Assembly (NCBI RefSeq): GCF_049803835.1
Contig: NZ_JBNAGK010000001.1
Span: 618,485-682,484 of the forward strand
Length of the DNA stretch: 64,000 nt
DNA from: Pacificoceanicola sp049803835
GTDB lineage: Bacteria > Pseudomonadota > Alphaproteobacteria > Rhodobacterales > Rhodobacteraceae
Direction: 5' to 3'
Part shown: piece by piece, positions 7,884-15,781 of the stretch
How positions within the stretch are numbered: position 1 is the stretch's first letter
Layout: each line of letters starts with the position of its first letter
Program-made: the position numbers and the translations under genes
The notes under the pieces: model-generated
Databases searched by the model: none
Told to the model about the DNA's origin: nothing
Seen by the model: only the letters and a program-made list of their open reading frames with translations

Positions 7884-9497
7884 TCAGAACAGCATCGGCT
7901 CGCCTGCCATGTCTTCTTTGCCAGGAGCAACCCCCGGCAACGTCGCGGCCTTCTGCCCGGGTTTGAGCTCGCCGCGCAGGGCGAGGAGCATCATGCGGTG
8001 GTCGGCCTTGTGTTTGACCGTGGCGAGGTTGCGGGCGGCGGTTTGCTTGAGGAACTCTTTCCACGGCTTTTCGGACAGGCCCTGCGGCGGGAAGAATTCC
8101 GGCGCACCGAAGCCCTGTTCGTAGACGCGCTTGCCGAGCAGGACGGCGGTAAAGGTCTGGTGCCCGAAGAGGTGCACGGTTTGCAGGTCCAGCGGTCCGG
8201 GCAAGCGGCGTTTCCAGATGTCGAGGTTTTCCGCGAGGCGGTCCGGCACCTTGAGTTGGGTTCGGGCGTCGATCCAGTAGGGATCGTCCGTGCGATTGCC
8301 CATCAGGTAATGCAGGCAGATGAAATCGCGCACCTCGTTGAACATGCTGTCCGAGACGGCGTTATAGCGGCGGATCGTGGCCTCGTCGTAGTCGCTGTCG
8401 GGGAAGTAACTCAGGAGCCAGCGCAGGCCCATGTCGATCATGTGGATGGCGGTGGATTCCAGCGGTTCGATGAACCCGCCGGACAGGCCGAGCGCGATGC
8501 AGTTCTTCACCCAGGCGCGGCGGGAGCGACCGACGCGGATCGGGATGACGCGGGGTTCTGCATCCTCCGGCGCACGGGGACCAAGGTGGGCGAGGAATTC
8601 GTCGCGGGCCTGATCGTCGGTGCGGTGGGCGGAGGAGAAGACGTAGCCGGTGCCGACGCGGTTGAACAGCGGCACGTTCCAGACCCAGCCCGCGCCGAGG
8701 GCGGTGGAAGAGGTGGCGGCGGGGAGTTTCATCGGGTCCTGATGGGGGATCGGCAGGGCCATGGCGCGGTCGTTGGCGAGGTAGTCGGAGTAGTCCTCGA
8801 ACGGCTCACCGAGCGCCCCCCGGATGACCAGCCCCTTGAAGCCGGTGCAGTCGATCACGAGGTCGACGGGATGCCGTCCGTGGTCGTGCAGGTGCAGCGC
8901 CGCGACAAACCCGCGCTCGTCCAGTTCGACGTCATCGACATCGGCGAGGATGTGCTCCACGCCCCGCGCCCGCCCGGTTTCGGCCAGAAGCCCGGCGAAC
9001 TTGCCCGCGTCGAGGTGGTAGGCGTAGCCCGCCTTCGGCATGGGATCGTCCTTGCCGTTGAAGGCGATGGGGCATTTGCAGGCGTCCAGGAGGTCGATAA
9101 GAGGCGAGAAGGACTGGATGTAATCCCGTTTGCCCGCGCCATAGGCCCGGAAGTGGTAGCCGATGTCGAGGCCGTTCAACTGCGGCGCGGTGGCGAAGGG
9201 GTTCATGTAGTCGATGGGGCGGCCCTTGTGGTCGACGTTCCAGCCCCGGAACATCACGCCCATCTTGAAGGAGGCGTTGCAGCGGCGGAAGAATTCCTGC
9301 TCGTCGATGCCCATGTCCCGGACCGTCACCGGCATGTGCGGCACCGTCGCCTCGCCCACGCCGACGGTGGGCACATTGGGGCTTTCGATCAGCGTGATCT
9401 TCACCCGGCTGCCGACCTTGCTGCGCAGGAGCGTGGCGGCGAGCCAGCCTGCCGTGCCGCCGCCGACGATGGTGATGGATGTGATCGGTCTTGCCAT
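7884..9497 (-). CDS. flavin-dependent tryptophan halogenase-family protein
   Basis: The 537-aa protein has the FAD-binding GGGTAGW (residues 12-18) and the halogenase-type WVWNVPL segment near 271-277. Lys78 in CNASFKMG and Glu347 in PLESTAIH fall at the places of the catalytic pair of PrnA-type halogenases (Lys79 and Glu346). These enzymes use FADH2, oxygen and chloride or bromide to halogenate tryptophan or other aromatic or indole-like substrates, and need a separate flavin reductase, which is not seen nearby. Length is normal. The gene lies antisense between pheS and pheT. The substrate is unknown; many family members in marine bacteria are uncharacterised. Confidence 0.88.
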   Translation of the reverse strand: MARPITSITIVGGGTAGWLAATLLRSKVGSRVKITLIESPNVPTVGVGEATVPHMPVTVRDMGIDEQEFFRRCNASFKMGVMFRGWNVDHKGRPIDYMNPFATAPQLNGLDIGYHFRAYGAGKRDYIQSFSPLIDLLDACKCPIAFNGKDDPMPKAGYAYHLDAGKFAGLLAETGRARGVEHILADVDDVELDERGFVAALHLHDHGRHPVDLVIDCTGFKGLVIRGALGEPFEDYSDYLANDRAMALPIPHQDPMKLPAATSSTALGAGWVWNVPLFNRVGTGYVFSSAHRTDDQARDEFLAHLGPRAPEDAEPRVIPIRVGRSRRAWVKNCIALGLSGGFIEPLESTAIHMIDMGLRWLLSYFPDSDYDEATIRRYNAVSDSMFNEVRDFICLHYLMGNRTDDPYWIDARTQLKVPDRLAENLDIWKRRLPGPLDLQTVHLFGHQTFTAVLLGKRVYEQGFGAPEFFPPQGLSEKPWKEFLKQTAARNLATVKHKADHRMMLLALRGELKPGQKAATLPGVAPGKEDMAGEPMLF

Positions 9498-9645
9498 GGT
9501 CTCCGCGCCCCCTGTGTTTCCCCTGCGTCAAGCCTACGGGCAGGCCCCGCGTTTTCCAACCCTTGCAGGCGTGGCTTGGTCTTTTCCTTGGGTCGCGGTT
9601 CCGGTATGGACTGCGCCAAACCATACGAACCTCGGGATTTTTGGC

Positions 9646-12048
9646 ATGAAGTTCACCCTGTCCTGGCTGAAAGAGCACCTCGACACCACCGCCTCGGTCG
9701 ACGCCATCGCCGAGGCGCTGACCGACCTTGGCCTTGAGGTCGAAGGTGTTGAAAATCCGGGGGAAAAGCTGAAGGCCTTCACGCTGGCCAAGGTTGTCCA
9801 TGCGGAGCAGCATCCGGATGCGGACCGGCTGCGCGTTTGCCGCGTGATGACCGACGAGGGCGAGAAGCAGATCGTCTGCGGTGCGCCGAACGCGCGGGCC
9901 GGGATCACGGTTGTGCTGGCCAAGCCCGGGGACTACGTGCCCGGCATCGACGTGACGCTGTCCGTGGGCAACATCCGAGGCGTGGAGTCGCACGGGATGA
10001 TGGCGTCCGAGCGCGAGCTTGAACTGTCCGATGAGCATACCGGCATCATCGAATTGCCCTCCGGCGAGGTGGGCGAGCGGTTCATCGACTGGCTGGCAGC
10101 GCACGACCCGGCGAAGGTCGATCCGGTGATCGAGATCGCCATCACGCCGAACCGGCCCGATGCGCTCGGTGTGCATGGCGTGGCGCGGGATCTGGCGGCG
10201 CGCGGGCTCGGCACGCTCAAGCCCTTGAAGGTCGAGGCGATTTCCGGCGCGTTTCCCTGTCCGGTCAGCGTCACGATCGACGCGGATACGGCGGGCGAGG
10301 GCGGCTGTCATGTCTTTGCCGGGCGGCTGATCCGGGGTGTGCAGAACGGTCCGAGCCCGAAGTGGCTGCAGGATCGGCTGCGGGCGATCGGCCTTCGTCC
10401 GATTTCCAAGCTGGTCGACGTGACGAACTTCTTCACCTACGACCGCAACCGCCCGTTGCATGTGTTCGATGCGCAGAAAGTGCAGGGTGGCCTGCGCATC
10501 CACCGGGCCGCGGATGGCGAGACACTGGTTGGTCTCGATGAGAAGACCTACACCTTCAGCGCCGGGCAGGTGGTGATTTCCGACGACAAGGGTATTGAAT
10601 CCATTGGCGGAATCATGGGCGGGCTTGAGACCGGCTGCACCGAGGACACGGTTGACGTGTTCCTTGAGGCGGCATTCTGGGACAACATCCAGATTGCAAC
10701 GACGGGGCGGGCGCTCAAGATCAACTCCGATGCGCGGTATCGCAACGAGCGTGGGATCGACCCGGCCTACAACTGCCAGGCGCTGGACGATGCGACGCGG
10801 ATGATCCTCGATCTGTGCGGCGGGGAGCCGTCGGAGGCTGTCGTCGCGGGGCAGGTGCCGGACGTGAGCCGCGCCTATCGGCTTGATGCCAAGCGGGTTA
10901 TCTCCCTCGTGGGGATGGAAATTCCCGAGAGCGAGCAGCGACAGACGCTGACCGCGCTGGGTTTCCGCATGGATGGCACCATGGCGCATGTGCCGAGCTG
11001 GCGCCCGGACGTGATGGGTGAGGCGGACCTTGTGGAGGAGGTGGCGCGGATCGCGTCGCTGACGAAGCTGAAGGGCAAGCCCTTGCCGCGCGTGACTTCC
11101 GGCGTGCCGCGCCCGATCCTGTCGCCGCTTCAGAAGCGCGAACAAGTGGCGCGGCGGACCAGTGCCGCTCTGGGATACAACGAATGCGTGACCTATTCGT
11201 TCATCGACCGGGCAGCCGCCACGCTGTTCGGCGGTGGCGAGGATGCGGCGATGCTGGCCAACCCGATCAGCAGCGAGATGAGCCATCTGCGCCCGTCGCT
11301 GCTGCCGGGGCTGTTGCAGGCGGCTGCAAGGAACCAGGCACGGGGCTTCCATGACCTCGCGCTGTTCGAAGTCGGTGCAGCGTTTTCCGGCGGGGAACCC
11401 GGGGAGCAGGCGCTGCAAGTGGCTGGACTCCTTGTTGGAAACACGGGTCCGAAGGACGTGCATGGCGCGTCGCGGCCAGTCGATCTCTTCGATGCAAAGG
11501 CGGATGCGGAGGCGGTGCTGTCGGCCATGGGTGCGCCGGCGAAGATGCAGGTGATGCGCAACGGCCCGGCGTGGTGGCACCCGGGGCGGCACGGGGTGAT
11601 GTGCCTCGGGCCAAAGAAAGTGCTGGGAATCTATGGGGAAATCCACCCCAAGGTGCTGAATGAACTGGACGTGAAAGGGCCTGCCGTGGGTTTTGTCCTG
11701 TTCCCGGCGGAGATCCCGCTGCCGCGCAGGACCGGCGCGACGCGCGGGGCGCTGGTGATCAGCGACCTGCAGCCGGTGGAAAGGGATTTCGCTTTCGTTG
11801 TGGGCACTTCGGTTCAGGCGCTGGACCTTGTGAATGCGGCGGCAGGGGCGGACAAAGGGCTGATCGAGAGCGTTCGTGTGTTCGACGAATTCGTGGGCGG
11901 CAGCTTGGGCGAGGGCAAGAAGTCGCTGGCCATCACCGTACGCCTGCAGCCAACCGACAAGACCTTGAACGAAAAGGACATCGAGGCGGTTGGCGCGAAG
12001 ATCGTCGAGAAGGTCTCGAAGGCCACGGGCGGCACGCTGCGCGGCTGA
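9646..12048 (+). CDS. pheT: phenylalanyl-tRNA synthetase beta subunit
   Basis: The 800-aa subunit begins MKFTLSWLKEHLDT, the family's start. It shows the N-terminal tRNA-binding OB domain (about 40-150, with HPDADRLRVCRV), the B3/B4 region with editing function, the B5 domain, a catalytic-like core and the C-terminal anticodon-binding FDX-ACB domain (RGALVISDLQPVERDFAF onward). It pairs with PheS to form the tetramer. The start at 9646 is supported by homology; the frame continues upstream only over the halogenase gene on the other strand. A strong terminator follows at 12071-12106. Confidence 0.97.
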   Translation: MKFTLSWLKEHLDTTASVDAIAEALTDLGLEVEGVENPGEKLKAFTLAKVVHAEQHPDADRLRVCRVMTDEGEKQIVCGAPNARAGITVVLAKPGDYVPGIDVTLSVGNIRGVESHGMMASERELELSDEHTGIIELPSGEVGERFIDWLAAHDPAKVDPVIEIAITPNRPDALGVHGVARDLAARGLGTLKPLKVEAISGAFPCPVSVTIDADTAGEGGCHVFAGRLIRGVQNGPSPKWLQDRLRAIGLRPISKLVDVTNFFTYDRNRPLHVFDAQKVQGGLRIHRAADGETLVGLDEKTYTFSAGQVVISDDKGIESIGGIMGGLETGCTEDTVDVFLEAAFWDNIQIATTGRALKINSDARYRNERGIDPAYNCQALDDATRMILDLCGGEPSEAVVAGQVPDVSRAYRLDAKRVISLVGMEIPESEQRQTLTALGFRMDGTMAHVPSWRPDVMGEADLVEEVARIASLTKLKGKPLPRVTSGVPRPILSPLQKREQVARRTSAALGYNECVTYSFIDRAAATLFGGGEDAAMLANPISSEMSHLRPSLLPGLLQAAARNQARGFHDLALFEVGAAFSGGEPGEQALQVAGLLVGNTGPKDVHGASRPVDLFDAKADAEAVLSAMGAPAKMQVMRNGPAWWHPGRHGVMCLGPKKVLGIYGEIHPKVLNELDVKGPAVGFVLFPAEIPLPRRTGATRGALVISDLQPVERDFAFVVGTSVQALDLVNAAAGADKGLIESVRVFDEFVGGSLGEGKKSLAITVRLQPTDKTLNEKDIEAVGAKIVEKVSKATGGTLRG

Positions 12049-12070
12049 GAGTTGCCGGTTCTGATGTGAA

Positions 12071-12106
12071 ACGGGCGCGTTGTGGACCAGCGCGCCCGTC
12101 TTGTTT
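12071..12106 (+). terminator. Rho-independent terminator after pheT
   Basis: ACGGGCGCG (12071-12079) and CGCGCCCGT (12091-12099) form a perfect 9-bp stem, followed by CTTGTTT. It lies 22 bases after the pheT stop and before the convergent EF-hand gene. Confidence 0.75.
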
Positions 12107-12123
12107 CCGGCTTCGGAGCGGGC

Positions 12124-12597
12124 TCAGTTGCTCTGCTTCTTGCCCTGACCCATGCCCATGCCGCCACCGCGCCGCATGGCGAAGTCCTCGGTGGTGATGA
12201 CGCCGTCGCCGTTCAGGTCCATGGTTCCGATCCAGACAGCCGCTTGGGAGACGAATTCGTCGCGGCTCACCGTCCCGTCCTTGTCCAGATCGTTGAGCGC
12301 CATTTCCATGCCCTCGGCGGCATTTTGCATGTTGCCCTGACCGTGGCCGCTTTGACCGGCCATGTCATTCGCCCGCGCCTCGTCGAAGAGGGTGTATTCC
12401 TCTGCGTCAAGGAAGCCATCCTCGTTGGCGTCAAAGGTCAGGAAGACGTCGCCGCGGCGCTCCGTCGCCTCTTCAACCGACACGGCACCATCGCCGTTCA
12501 GGTCCCAGTTTTCCACGAAGTGCAGTCCGGGCACGCCCTGCGCCAAGGCAAGCACGGGCGTAGCGGCGAGAAAGGCGGCAAGAGCGAGGGTTTTCAT
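12124..12597 (-). CDS. secreted EF-hand calcium-binding protein
   Basis: The 157-aa protein has a Sec signal peptide (about residues 1-20, ending LALAQ). Four EF-hand-like loops start near residues 32 (DLNGDGAVSVEE), 56 (DANEDGFLDAEE), 103 (DLDKDGTVSRDE) and 127 (DLNGDGVITTED). All four carry acidic residues at the usual calcium-coordinating positions. The tail is Gly/Met/Lys rich. It is probably a periplasmic calcium binder or sensor; no partner is evident. AAGGAG precedes the ATG, and a perfect palindrome overlaps the presumed promoter at 12613-12637, suggesting dedicated repression or activation. It is convergent with pheT. Confidence 0.85.
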   Translation of the reverse strand: MKTLALAAFLAATPVLALAQGVPGLHFVENWDLNGDGAVSVEEATERRGDVFLTFDANEDGFLDAEEYTLFDEARANDMAGQSGHGQGNMQNAAEGMEMALNDLDKDGTVSRDEFVSQAAVWIGTMDLNGDGVITTEDFAMRRGGGMGMGQGKKQSN

Positions 12598-12612
12598 CGA
12601 GGTGTCTCCTTA

Positions 12613-12637
12613 TATAACGTATTCGATATACGTTATA
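12613..12637 (-). promoter_or_regulatory. palindromic operator upstream of the EF-hand gene
   Basis: TATAACGTAT (12613-12622) and ATACGTTATA (12628-12637) are a perfect 10-bp inverted repeat with a 5-base centre, located 15 bases before the EF-hand start and adjoining its Shine-Dalgarno. The symmetry suits a dimeric regulator. The regulator is not identified. Confidence 0.55.
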
Positions 12638-12704
12638 CCTTTGGTGCGAGCAGGTCCGTCGTGCCAGACTGTCGCAGGGTCATTGGCCCGTAACCCTTTA
12701 CGCA

Positions 12705-13046
12705 TCAGGCATTTTCCGAGAATTCGTCGAAGGCGGCCAATGCCTTGCCCGCATACATCAGACCCGGCCCGCCGGACATCTGTATGGCGGTTCCCAGCGC
12801 CTCGGCCACTTCGTCGCGCGTGCTGCCCGCCTTGATGCAGGCTTGCACATGGCTTGTGATGCAGTCTTCGCAGCGCAGGGCTACGGCGATGGCCAGCGCG
12901 ATCAACTCCTTTTGCTTGTGCGACAACGCCCCGTCGGGACTGGCGGCCTGCTCCATGGCGACAAATCCGCCGAAGGTGTCCGGGATCGCCTTGCGCAGGT
13001 TGCGGAGGTTGTTGCGGGTTTCGCCGAATTTTTCCTTGTAGGACAT
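12705..13046 (-). CDS. carboxymuconolactone decarboxylase / AhpD-family protein
   Basis: The 113-aa protein has the AhpD-like all-helical fold with the redox motif CEDCITSH near residues 59-66, preceded by the conserved helix LSHKQKELIALAIAVALR. The CxxC and following His are the proton-relay and thiol features of peroxidase-type members. Its likely role is thiol-dependent peroxide or alkyl-hydroperoxide handling in the cytoplasm, although some family members are decarboxylases. It is transcribed alone, 108 bases upstream of the EF-hand gene on the same strand. Confidence 0.8.
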   Translation of the reverse strand: MSYKEKFGETRNNLRNLRKAIPDTFGGFVAMEQAASPDGALSHKQKELIALAIAVALRCEDCITSHVQACIKAGSTRDEVAEALGTAIQMSGGPGLMYAGKALAAFDEFSENA

Positions 13047-13236
13047 ATTGCGCTCCTGTGATGTGTTTCACGCCTTCCTGATCACGGAAGCGGCGGGGCG
13101 GCCTTGAGATGGATCAAGGGTGGCGGGGAGGAGCGTTAACGAATTTTGTGGTCGAAACCGGAATGTGTGGCATGATTTCTTGTCACCCGTCCGGGCGACT
13201 GCGCCATGGACATATTTGAGTGGAGGATTTCGGAAG

Positions 13237-14448
13237 ATGCATAAGAAAAGCGAGGGATTCCGGGTCTTGTTGCCCGGAGCGGTTGGAAGTCTGATTCTGG
13301 CTTTGCAGGCGTTGCCTGCTGCGGCTCAGGTCAAGGAATTGTCCGTGGATGACTCCTACATCAGTGACGAATTGTGCGTCGGGACCAGTTGCGATGGCAG
13401 CGAGAACTACGGCGGCGATACGCTGACACTCAAGGCTACGGGTATCAAGATTTTCCTGAATGACACGTCGACCGCGTCCTTGCCGGACCGGGACTGGTCC
13501 ATCCGGACCAATGTTTCGGCATTGGAAGAGTTCGTCATAAAGGACGATACGGCGAACAGGACGCCTTTCCAGATCGCCGGCGGCACCCCGGATTCCGCAT
13601 TCTATATCGCTGCCAGCGGGAACCTCGGGTTTGGAACGATTTTTCCACAGACTGCGCTTCATGTGATGGACCAGACCGGATTCAACGCGGCTCTGCGCCT
13701 GCAGACGAGCATGGGCAACGCCTCGACAGACCGTGCCATCGACCTCCGGGTCGCGGGTACGGAGTTTCTGGTCCAAAACGTTACACAGGGGAAAAACCCG
13801 TTCCGCATCCGGGTCGACGCACCGAGCAATTCATTTTCGTTGGCAGCCAACGGGTCTGTCGGGATCGGGACGACTTCCCCGGCGACGCCGCTGCATGTGC
13901 TGCGCACCGACGGCACTGCCGGTATCACCGTCGAGAACACCGCGGACAGCGGCCAAGCGCCGCGCGAGATGTTCCGGATGGTCAATTTTGGCGGGAGCTA
14001 CTTCACGCTGGCCAATTCTCAGAGCAACAAGGATTGGTACTTCGTGCATGAGAACAACGCCTCGGGGCGGTTCTTCATCAACCATTCGGACGGCGGGCGG
14101 CAGATGGCGCTGACCCCGGCAGGGGATATGACGCTGGAGGGGCAATTGTTCACGGTCGGGTCCTGCGCCGCAGGTTGTGACCGGGTGTTCGACGAGGATT
14201 ACCCGTTGCCGACGATTGCCGAGCAGGGCGAGATGATGCGGGCGTTGAAGCACCTGCCGAATGTCGGGCCGACGCCGGAGGACGGGCCTTTCAACATCAC
14301 GCAGATGACCGGCGGGATGCTCAATGAGCTGGAAAAGGCGCATCTCTATATCGGGCAGTTGAGTGCGCTGAACGCGGCGCTGGAGGCGAAAAACGCCGAG
14401 ATGGAAGCGCGGCTGGCGGCACTGGAGGCGGTGATCCTCGGGAAGTGA
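13237..14448 (+). CDS. secreted tail-fibre-like family protein, orphan member with divergent C-terminus
   Basis: The 403-aa protein is the seventh member of the paralogue family forming the array at 23.3-31.1 kb. It has a signal peptide (about 1-31, ending PAAAQ) and a Cys pair in LCVGTSC. Repeating FGTIFPQTALHV and IGTTSPATPLHV motifs and REMFRMVNFGGSYFTLAN follow, then a central module of the FFINHSDGG type. Its C-terminus differs from the array: CDRVFDEDYPLPTIAEQ, then HLPNVGPTPEDG and a GMLNELEKAHLYIGQL helix leading into a coiled coil. Similar endings occur in unnamed tail-fibre-domain proteins of other bacteria. Start 13237 follows GGAAG and begins the signal peptide. Probably exported; function unknown. 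Confidence 0.8.
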   Translation: MHKKSEGFRVLLPGAVGSLILALQALPAAAQVKELSVDDSYISDELCVGTSCDGSENYGGDTLTLKATGIKIFLNDTSTASLPDRDWSIRTNVSALEEFVIKDDTANRTPFQIAGGTPDSAFYIAASGNLGFGTIFPQTALHVMDQTGFNAALRLQTSMGNASTDRAIDLRVAGTEFLVQNVTQGKNPFRIRVDAPSNSFSLAANGSVGIGTTSPATPLHVLRTDGTAGITVENTADSGQAPREMFRMVNFGGSYFTLANSQSNKDWYFVHENNASGRFFINHSDGGRQMALTPAGDMTLEGQLFTVGSCAAGCDRVFDEDYPLPTIAEQGEMMRALKHLPNVGPTPEDGPFNITQMTGGMLNELEKAHLYIGQLSALNAALEAKNAEMEARLAALEAVILGK

Positions 14449-14449
14449 T

Positions 14450-14471
14450 GATTATGGTTTGCGCCATAATC
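14450..14471. repeat. CCATAA-type inverted repeat at 3' side of the AAA ATPase gene
   Basis: GATTATGG (14450-14457) and CCATAATC (14464-14471) form a perfect 8-bp palindrome with a 6-base centre between the convergent orphan family gene and the ATPase gene. The same CCATAA word recurs in the palindromes at the 5' side of the ATPase gene (15600-15652). Confidence 0.55.
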
Positions 14472-14478
14472 GACCATA

Positions 14479-15594
14479 TCAGCGGGCGAAGTCCGCCTCC
14501 GGCCGGGCCAGAATCCAGTCGCGGAAGACGGGATCGGCGATGTCGCGGTCCTGCTCCCAGGCGAGGGCAAGGTTGCGTCCGGAGAGCTTGTTGAGCGCGG
14601 TTTGCAGGCTGGAAGAGCCGGGCACGGTGGACGCGCCCAGCGCGGTCATGCGCGATGCGGCAGCCTCGCTGTAGATCTCGTCCAGCCCTTCGGCGATCAG
14701 GCGCAACACGAGGCGGTCGGTGTCGTTGAGGTCGAGCCAGGTTTGTTCGAAGTCGAGTTCCTCGTGCAGGTCCGCTTCGATCAGCCGGATCACATCCGCA
14801 TGCGGCAGGTCGGGGGTGACTGCCCGCATCCGCATCCAGCGCTGGAAATATTCGGGGTTGTCGCCAAAGTGGCGGAAGACCATGCGCGCATCATCAAGGG
14901 TGATCGTCGGGGCCTGTTTCGGGTAGAAGCCAAGTTGGTGGCGCAGGAAATCCTCGCCCAGATCGGGCAGGGTGAGCGGCGAGGCGAAACGGTAGAACGG
15001 CGCCTTGCGGCTGGAGAACACCCGTTTTAGCGCGTCGGGCGAAGAGCCGGTGAAGACCACGGCGAGGCCCGCGCCGTAGCGGTTCATCGAGGCCCGGAGC
15101 GCGGCGAAGAGGGCAGGGCCACCCTTCGATTTTCCGATCTCCTGAAATTCGTCGAAGAAGAGGAAGGCGGGACGCGGGCCGGAGGCAAGCGCATTCAGGT
15201 ATTGGTCGAGCAGGAGAACCTGATCCTCCGGCAGAGCCTTGGGCTTTTGCGTCAGGTCGATCTCGACCTCCTGCCCGAGGGCAGAGAGTTTGACGCGCGG
15301 GGCCAGTTGACCGGCGCGCGAGAGCACCGTGCCGACGGCTGACTTGCGCTGCAATGCCTTGTCCAGTTCGTAGAGCAGCAGGGCGAGCGGGGCGGGGCCG
15401 CGTTCCCAGAAGTCGACGTAGACGGTGCGGTGGCCATAGTCGATGGCCTTGGGGCCGAGATCGTGCAGCAGCCACCAGGTCTTGCCGATGCGGCGCGGGC
15501 CGAAGAGGCTGCGGTGCGGGGCAAAACCGCTGGCCATTTCGGTGTAGGTATCGTGGGTAAAGGGTTTGCGCGGGAAGAAAAGCGGCGGGATCAT
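14479..15594 (-). CDS. AAA-type ATP-binding protein (archaeal-type ATPase family)
   Basis: The 371-aa protein starts with a Walker A motif GPRRIGKT (residues 32-39), has Walker B FLFFDEF near 144-150 and a sensor-like VVFTGSS near 179-185. An unassigned C-terminal region follows, ending in a helix-rich winged-helix-like part (about 290-371). The pattern fits the PF01637-like ATPases common in archaea and often found in mobile or conflict-related settings in bacteria. No partner gene adjoins it: it stands alone between CCATAA palindromes. Function is unknown; a DNA-related or STAND-like regulatory role is only inference. Confidence 0.7.
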   Translation of the reverse strand: MIPPLFFPRKPFTHDTYTEMASGFAPHRSLFGPRRIGKTWWLLHDLGPKAIDYGHRTVYVDFWERGPAPLALLLYELDKALQRKSAVGTVLSRAGQLAPRVKLSALGQEVEIDLTQKPKALPEDQVLLLDQYLNALASGPRPAFLFFDEFQEIGKSKGGPALFAALRASMNRYGAGLAVVFTGSSPDALKRVFSSRKAPFYRFASPLTLPDLGEDFLRHQLGFYPKQAPTITLDDARMVFRHFGDNPEYFQRWMRMRAVTPDLPHADVIRLIEADLHEELDFEQTWLDLNDTDRLVLRLIAEGLDEIYSEAAASRMTALGASTVPGSSSLQTALNKLSGRNLALAWEQDRDIADPVFRDWILARPEADFAR

Positions 15595-15599
15595 GGGAT

Positions 15600-15652
15600 A
15601 TGGCCCTTTATGCTGCCTGCCATAAATTATGGTCTAGAGCATAAAGGGCCAT
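15600..15652. promoter_or_regulatory. nested palindromes upstream of the AAA ATPase gene
   Basis: A perfect 15-bp inverted repeat, ATGGCCCTTTATGCT (15600-15614) and AGCATAAAGGGCCAT (15638-15652), encloses a second palindrome CCATAA-A-TTATGG (15620-15632). It begins six bases upstream of the ATPase start codon, where an operator controlling that gene or a recombination site would sit. CCATAA also occurs at 14464-14469 past the other end of the gene. Confidence 0.65.
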
Positions 15653-15781
15653 AAGAGAAGGTGTCAAAGACAAGTTCAGGTTGTGCGATGCCGTCAGCCG
15701 AGCAAGCGTCTTGCAATCATCTGCGCCTGAGTCGCACCGTGCAGGCGAGGGAAACCGTCCATTGGACGGTTTCCGCCCGGT

